The notes under the pieces are model-generated. The model did not search any database. It was not told the DNA's origin and saw nothing but the letters and a program-made list of their open reading frames with translations. Source: Sphingomonadales bacterium (GTDB lineage: Bacteria; Pseudomonadota; Alphaproteobacteria; Sphingomonadales; Sphingomonadaceae). From it: 19,160 nucleotides of DNA. Where the stretch lies: contig JAFLDC010000010.1 in assembly GCA_017302775.1 (NCBI GenBank), positions 1 to 19,160 on the forward strand. The letters are read 5' to 3'. Position numbers and translations under genes: made by a program. Shown one piece after another: positions 14,393 through 19,160 of the stretch. Every line of letters starts with the position of its first letter. Position 1 is the first letter of the stretch.

Positions 14393-15693
14393 CTACCGAG
14401 CCGATCGTTGCAACTGGCTTGGGCCTCCGCGCGAATTTCCGCATTCTCTCCCGTGCAACGCCCGTCGCACGATCCTCCTGATGAATCCCACCTGCGATTC
14501 CATCATATAGAGGACCGAGTTATGGGCGAGCCCGACGTTGGGCCCGATTAGGAGGAAGAGATTGGGAAAGCCGTGCACCTGGGTCCCGTAGCAGGCGCTG
14601 ACCCCGTTTTCATTCCAATGTTCGTGCAGGCTTAATCTGCCGCCTCCGAACACTTCAATCCCATGCATCGGTCGGGTTCCGCCGAAGCCGGTCGCCATCA
14701 CCAGCACATCCAGGGAATTCCGGGCCCATCCGCAACCACGACGTCGTGGCCGTCCACATGGTCTATGTCTTCAGTGACCAACTCGACATGCGACTGCGCG
14801 AAGGTGGGGTACTAGTAGTCGTTGACGAGCCCGCGCTTGCAACCGGGAGAGTAGCCTGGCCTCGCCCCCACCCTCACCGCGTCATCGGTCAAGAATCGCA
14901 TGACCTGCCACGTGGTGTTATAGCGGACCAGTTGCAGCAGAAACTGGAAATTGAAATAGGCAATGCCGTTCATTTCATGCTTGCAGTAAAGGTAGGATCG
15001 GTACAGCCGCTTCTGCAAGAGTCTGACCCGTAACCGCTGTTCCCTGGCGTAAAACTCCCTGTCCTTGCGCGGGAAGAGGTAGGGTGCTTTACGCTGGAAT
15101 ACAGTTAGGCGGGCCGCGCGTTCCGCGATCCCCGCGACCATCTGGACGCCGCTGGCCCCGGTTCCAACCACGCCAACCCTCTTGACGGAAACATCGCGAT
15201 CGGCCGGCCATTCGCTTGAATAAGACCATTCGCCCCGGAAGCCCTCGATACTTTCTAGTTTGGGCGTTGTCGGCCGTGGCATCTGGCCTGTCGCGGCGTG
15301 TACGAAGCGGGCCTCGTAGCTTCGACCACCATCGCATTTCACCAGGCATCGTCCTTCGCTTGCAATCCAGGCTAGCGTCTCGACCATTGTCTAGAGCCGA
15401 ACGTGACGGTCGAGTCCGGTTTGGCGAAAGCAGGTCCTGATATAGTCGAGCATCTCTTCGCGTTTTGGAAAACGCCGGGACCAGTGATGGGCAGGCATTC
15501 CATCGAGCGCATAGAGATAGGAAGGTACGTCGCACGAACAGCCAGGATAGCGATTGTGATACCAGACCCCGCCGAGGTCGGGCCCGCGTTCGAGGATAAC
15601 CATGTCCGTTGCGCCGTCCTGGGCCAGCGCATGAGCGACTGGGAGACCTGATAAGCCGGTACCGATAACGACATTATCGATCAGTTTTCCCAT
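14393..15693 (-). pseudogene. Baeyer-Villiger/flavin-containing monooxygenase pseudogene
   Basis: Reverse-strand fragments join into one BVMO-like protein from the ATG at 15693: FAD-binding VVIGTGLSG and LGGVWYHNRYPG, second Rossmann VVGTGASGVQ, then GCKRGLVNDY, VLVMATGFGG and LFLLIGPNVGLAHNS at the C-terminus. It is broken three times: an in-frame TAG at 15391-15393 (after HVRL), an in-frame TAG at 14812-14814 (where relatives usually have Tyr in a DDYYP motif), and a frameshift near 14720 before NSLDVLVMATG. The BVMO fingerprint reads FRGEWSYSSEWP, with Tyr in place of the conserved His. The gene converges on the intact flavoprotein gene and belongs to a different branch of the same superfamily. 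It is clearly inactive as read. Confidence 0.88.
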
Positions 15694-15699
15694 CGTACA

Positions 15700-16259
15700 C
15701 CCGGTAGCAGCGGAAGAGCAGAGAAAAATTCGACTCTCATAATTTAGTCGGTCGCTGTTTAAAGAGCGTGACCTGCCCCCGGGTGGTCCCGCAGTCATAA
15801 CGAGAGTCTGCCCCAGGGTGCACCGCTCGGCGCGAAATTCAGGGAAGAGGCGCTGATGTGGCGGCTACCTTAGGCTGCTCGCCATCCAATGGCGGTCGTT
15901 CTGGACTCCCCGACAAGGCGGCCGCTTGCGCCTCCGCCAATCCAAAAGCCGCCGTTCCGCAATCCACCCAAACTCGGTCATAGAGCCGCACGGTGCACCG
16001 GGCGCTGTGCTACCGTTCCGCGTCAGCTCCCTACCGAGAATCGGTTTCCCAATAATGCACTGAGGCCATCTTCCTAACCGGGATCACCGCCTGCCCAAAA
16101 AAGGGGGCGACGTCACAACTCTCAAGTACGCACATGCCTACTGGCCGCGTTTTTTGAAAGGGTCTCAAGTCACCAACAAGCCATCGGCCGCGACCCTCCT
16201 GACACCGCCATACCGCAACCCGTTTCTATCGCGCACAGGCGCCCCCCGGGACGGGTTTT
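15700..16259. other. About 560 bp without a supported gene
   Basis: No frame on either strand gives a recognisable protein. The stretch precedes the BVMO pseudogene on its strand and abuts the IS3 orfA relic. It is probably decayed DNA. The only structure of note is the possible hairpin with T-run at 16217-16261. Confidence 0.45.
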
Positions 16260-16261
16260 TT
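16217..16261 (+). terminator. Possible terminator-like hairpin with T-run
   Basis: AACCCGT (16217-16223) pairs with ACGGGTT (16251-16257), followed directly by further T residues. The 27-nt loop is long and there is no gene upstream on the plus strand to terminate, so the call is weak. Confidence 0.2.
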
Positions 16262-16484
16262 AGGATGTCTCGCGCGGCAATAGCGCGATCTCCAACCGCT
16301 CCGGCTCCATCTGGCCGTGGTCCGGGAAAGCGCCTGTTGGATCGCCGCCAAAATCGGCAACCCAATTGCGCAGCAGCGTCGCGGCACGTCGAGATCCCGC
16401 GATGGCTGCGACGCTCACGCCGCGCTCCTTGATCAACCTTGCCGCCTCAAGCTTGAACTCGCGGCTGTGCTTCCTTCGTTGCAT
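16260..16484 (-). pseudogene. IS3-family orfA relic
   Basis: The reverse strand from an ATG at 16484 begins MQRRKHSREFKLEAARLIKE and continues RGVSVAAIA, the helix-turn-helix N-terminus of an IS3-group OrfA; a GGAGGAACAGG precedes the start. The middle is out of frame: an RDLDVP-like segment is read in the +1 frame, where the main frame gives GSRRAATLL, and the main frame is regained at LRNWV. The frame then stops early at 16260 after MEPERLEIALLPRETS. There is no matching orfB beside it. The 50 bp upstream (to about 16540) probably belong to the element's end. It is a different IS3 branch from the relic at 8770-9461. Confidence 0.75.
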
Positions 16485-16689
16485 CCTGTTCCTCCAGCTT
16501 AATAGAACACCTTATCTCGGTGTCCACCAAACCGGCAACTGGCCACTTGGATCAGAAATATGGCGTATCACGGGCGGCAATTACAGAAGTCATTCAGCGT
16601 ACTCTTCACGCTCTGCGCTCTACCGGGGCGCGGCTGAGCAGACACAGCCATTGCAAGCGTCGAATGATTCAACTTCGCCGCTCCCGACA

Positions 16690-17554
16690 CTAAGTTCCAA
16701 ACGACGTGACAAATTTCATTCTGTCCCTCAGTGCAACCGTGGCCACGATTAGCTTGGGGCGGCGCATGAAAATTGTTCCAAGCCGGTTCTGCGCAAATTG
16801 CAGACCTTTCTCAATATCCTCCTTGCTCGTGCTCGGCTTGGCAAACAAGTACGATAGATATTCATTATAAACGTCTTCCCCGATTTCCGGCTGGGACTTC
16901 CTCAAAAGCTTCAGCCGCCAGCGAGGATGTGAAAGAGTGTGACCCAGTGATGCGATCTCCGCACCAACTACAAACTCGATTGCCATTCTCAAGTGATGCG
17001 ATGCGCATACAAAATCGTTTTCCATGGTCTGGCCGATGCTGTCCTCTGCCGTGGCTAAGAACCGCGCAAAACATGACCAAATAGTCAATAAAATCATCAG
17101 TTTTGAAAATATCATCGAACACACGCTTGCTGCCGGAAAGTATTATTCCATTAATCAGATAGTGAATGATCCTCAGTTCATGATCGTCAAAAACCACAAT
17201 TTCGTCTGTTAAAGCAGGATTATTAATAGCAAATACCGACTTGGCGAACTTTTCCGCTATCGAACGGAGTCGATCCTTTTCCCAATATTCTATATTAATT
17301 TCTTGTCCGGAATCGAGCACCCTTATCGCTCGTTCGCGATTGGATTCGCGTAGGACCAAGTCGCTATCAGGGCGGCGCTCTCCCACCACCAACAAATCAA
17401 TATCCGACAGCGGAGTAGCCAAGCCATCGGATACCGAACCAATCAGCATTATCACACCGTCAGAGCCCAGTTCCGGGGATTCTTTTAGCAAATCTGCGAC
17501 GGTAAGATTGAACTTGGAAAAGTATTCATTCGCTAAGTCGTGATTTGTCATCAT
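16690..17554 (-). pseudogene. Nucleotidyltransferase-domain protein gene, apparently frameshifted
   Basis: The reverse strand from ATG 17554 (or 17551) reads MMTNHDLANEYFSKFNLTVA and contains IGSVSDGLATPLSDIDLLVV (38-57). This is the GS...D-x-D motif of the NTP_transf_2 (Pol beta-like) fold, with G39, S40, D51 and D53, which transfers a nucleotide to an antibiotic, protein or RNA. The protein-like reading leaves this frame near 17040-17065 and continues in a second frame (ATAEDSIGQTMENDFVCASH, to a TGA at 16690), giving about 285 residues of a helical C-terminal half. One indel would restore it, so a recent frameshift or a sequencing error are both possible. The DNA is clearly more A/T-rich than the flanks, suggesting separate transfer. 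The acceptor is unknown. Confidence 0.75.
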
Positions 17555-17608
17555 GAAACTTTCATATTAAAATTTTCTAATTCGATTCAACCTTAAATAT
17601 TGTATGAT

Positions 17609-18238
17609 TTAAAAATATGAATTAGTTGTTTGAGAACTATTATATGCGAAAGACCGATAAAATGCGCCTAAAGAGGCGTTTGTCGAGGAACCATCCCAAC
17701 CAGCGCATCGGCCCTCGCTGCGTTGCGACGGCCGATCCGACCTACCATTCTCAAACCGGCTATTCAAAAAGCCGGAGCCCCAGCTGCGTGAATGCCCGCG
17801 ATCAAGTCGATCATCATCGGCGACCACCCCCAAGCGGCGAGCAGCATAGGAACTGCCGCCCTGATAATGCCAAATGCCATGAATACGCTGAGCCCCTCCA
17901 AGGCAGGTTTCTGCGAACGTTGCCCCCGGTCTGAAACGCGAGCGAGAAGGCCTGTTTGCGCCGTCTTCTTTGAGAAAGTTGGATGAATTCATCGTTTGCC
18001 GCTCTCTTTCCAGCCAGCTCTGACATTCATTTCCATCTTCGACTTCAAACGCAATCCTAACCAAGCGATAATCAACTATGATCGCCCAACGAATAGCATT
18101 TGCTATAAAAAGCATGCCTATAAAGGCATGGCCTGTTTCCATTTCTTTGCCTAAAATATGCCTCGACCATTTCCCGCCGTCCTTTTGAAACGAAAAAAGT
18201 TGTACGCAAACGTTGTCCGTCGTCAGAACATTTGGCAC
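17609..18238 (-). CDS. Hypothetical ORF, doubtful coding
   Basis: This is an open frame of 209 residues starting MPNVLTTDNVCVQLFSFQKD with a hydrophobic segment at about 39-54 (FIGMLFIANAIRWAII). No family is recognised. Its second half is rich in Ser, Arg and Gly and looks like a non-coding frame. Another frame on the same strand reads a hydrophobic stretch (LEGLSVFMAFGIIRAAVPML and on, to a TGA at 17764), suggesting a decayed membrane-protein gene instead. A 7-bp hairpin (18113-18130) lies inside it. The stretch 17555-18240 may simply be eroded DNA. Confidence 0.25.
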   Translation of the reverse strand: MPNVLTTDNVCVQLFSFQKDGGKWSRHILGKEMETGHAFIGMLFIANAIRWAIIVDYRLVRIAFEVEDGNECQSWLERERQTMNSSNFLKEDGANRPSRSRFRPGATFAETCLGGAQRIHGIWHYQGGSSYAARRLGVVADDDRLDRGHSRSWGSGFLNSRFENGRSDRPSQRSEGRCAGWDGSSTNASLGAFYRSFAYNSSQTTNSYF

Positions 18239-18269
18239 TTATTGGCGTCATGAGTTAGCGGAGAGCTAG

Positions 18270-18759
18270 CCTCGTCTTTGTGTTGATATTAAGCGACAGT
18301 TTGCGGTGTTGCAAGCGCTGGTAGGCAACCGCGCGAGCCTGATGTTCGACGCTCTTGTCGGCGACAAAATGCATGTTGGGCCGTAAGGCTGCCTCTGCAA
18401 TCGCCGCCGCATCAGTTGTGTCGTTTTTCTGCCGCTTCCAAATGGCTTAACGCAGATTTGCTAAATCAGCCTGACCTCGTGCCCAAACGCTTCGGCAAAA
18501 CGCCCCAGAATTGACTGATAGCGCAAGCCTCTATCGCCACAATGCATGGAACCTGCGTTTCCAGCATCTGCTCCAGTTTTGCCCGGAACGCCGTGCGGTT
18601 ATATCGTACCGCACCACCCCGATCCGTTGCAGAGACCTGAAAGCTCGGCTTCGCCAGGTCGATTGCCAAAATACATACGTCTCTCGTCTGCCGCTCCTTC
18701 GCTGGCACCACCATAGTGCCAGTCAGGATCATACGATATCGGTCGAAGGGGGCATCCAC
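18270..18759 (-). pseudogene. IS110-family transposase N-terminal relic
   Basis: The reverse strand reads an IS110 DEDD transposase start: ILAIDLAKPSFQV (catalytic Asp), then VPCIVAIEACAISQFWG (catalytic Glu). A single-base loss after FWG shifts the frame; the correct frame continues AEAFGHEVRLI and hits TAG, and a further shift gives VKPF/WKRQKNDTTDAAAIAEAALRPNM (catalytic Asp region), fading near 18270. The C-terminal domain is absent. A hairpin (CTGGCAC, 7-nt loop, GTGCCAG) at 18702-18722 lies at its 5' side. The relic ends against the flavin oxidase gene tail. It is not functional. Confidence 0.82.
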
Positions 18760-18768
18760 CCCATCAGT

Positions 18769-19160
18769 TCAATATAAGGACGAAGGATCGTATCGGCCCG
18801 GTGACAAGGATCTTACCGGATCTAGCGCATACTTTACCCGTCGCAGCACCTCTCCAAAAGAGGAAGCATTTTTGTCCCGATGTCTCATCGCCCTTGCAAT
18901 CCCAACATTATCGACGCGGTAGGGATGATACCCTGCATCGGCAAACTCTTCAGCGATCCTATCCAGTGCCTGACGGGCTAAGTTCGCGCCGGCCGTCGAA
19001 CGATCGAAGCGTAATCCTACAACACAGTCCACCGTATTTCGAGACAAGACATTGAATGTGTGATGAAATTGGACGCAACCTACTTTGCTTGCAAGGCGGC
19101 TGATGATTGCACGGGCCTGCAGCAGGGCCTTGGTATTGAAAGGCACCAAATATAGACCGG
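18769..19160 (-). CDS. FAD-linked oxidase, vanillyl-alcohol oxidase/4-cresol dehydrogenase type (C-terminal part only)
   Basis: This is an open reverse frame from the right edge to a TGA at 18769, about 129 residues; a TTG near 19149 is internal, not the true start. Features match the C-terminal cap domain of VAO/PCMH-fold flavoproteins: LVPFNTKALLQARAI, VGLRFDRSTAGANLARQALD, EEFADAGYHPYRVDNVG, and the closing LRRVKYALDPVRSLSPGRYD, comparable to the ALDP...LAPGR(Y/Q) ending of 4-cresol dehydrogenase and vanillyl-alcohol oxidase. Such enzymes oxidise para-alkylphenols or aromatic alcohols with covalent or tight FAD. The FAD-binding half lies outside the window. Its neighbours here are transposon remains, so intactness cannot be judged. 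Confidence 0.8.
   Translation of the reverse strand, partial: GLYLVPFNTKALLQARAIISRLASKVGCVQFHHTFNVLSRNTVDCVVGLRFDRSTAGANLARQALDRIAEEFADAGYHPYRVDNVGIARAMRHRDKNASSFGEVLRRVKYALDPVRSLSPGRYDPSSLY

Noticed and set aside
14312..14545. Near-identical 22-bp segments at 14312-14333 and 14524-14545
   Set aside because: The second is the BVMO GPNVGLAH coding stretch; 19 of 22 matches in a GC-rich setting may be chance, and no larger duplication surrounds them.
15391..15393. Amber (TAG) recoding, such as pyrrolysine, to explain the in-frame stops of the BVMO gene
   Set aside because: A separate frameshift near 14720 and the mutated fingerprint His show ordinary gene decay.

Overview
The window looks like accessory DNA from a high-GC alphaproteobacterium, most likely a sphingomonad (Sphingobium/Novosphingobium type). 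This is inferred from the gene families: a LacI regulator divergent from a cupin-like protein, and sphingomonad-type IS6, IS3, IS21 and IS110 transposases. No rRNA, tRNA or CRISPR array was seen. Base composition was judged by eye only.

Left flank (1-2969): the 5' part of a LacI-family regulator gene (minus) diverges from a Cupin_8/JmjC-like protein gene (plus), with a LacI-type palindrome between them. A secreted endonuclease/exonuclease/phosphatase (EEP) gene converges on the cupin gene and overlaps its end. An IS6-family element with terminal inverted repeats (about 2970-3805) ends this block.

Core (about 4050-14283): a set of lipid-modifying enzymes. First comes an AlkB-type membrane di-iron monooxygenase, overlapping by ATGA a small membrane protein. 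Next is an 870-877-residue fusion of a class III PLP aminotransferase with a domain resembling cyanobacterial acyl-ACP reductase (AAR). After an island of dead IS21 and IS3 pieces (8470-9500) come a stand-alone DUF2156 (MprF C-terminal-like) aminoacyltransferase gene on the minus strand, a cytochrome P450 and a two-Rossmann FAD oxidoreductase. The fusion enzyme could reduce an acyl thioester to an aldehyde and transaminate it to a long-chain amine, as the didomain TamH does in tambjamine biosynthesis. AlkB, the P450 and the flavoenzyme could oxidise the chain or the nitrogen, and the DUF2156 protein could attach an amino acid from aminoacyl-tRNA. This pathway is inference and is the most interesting content of the window.

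Right flank (14284-19160): decaying DNA. It holds a Baeyer-Villiger monooxygenase pseudogene (two in-frame TAG codons and a frameshift), an IS3 orfA relic, a frameshifted nucleotidyltransferase gene in AT-rich DNA, a doubtful hypothetical ORF, an IS110 relic, and the 3' end of a vanillyl-alcohol-oxidase-type flavoprotein gene that runs off the right edge. The core cluster is therefore bracketed by mobile-element debris and was probably acquired as, or stranded within, a genomic island or plasmid segment.
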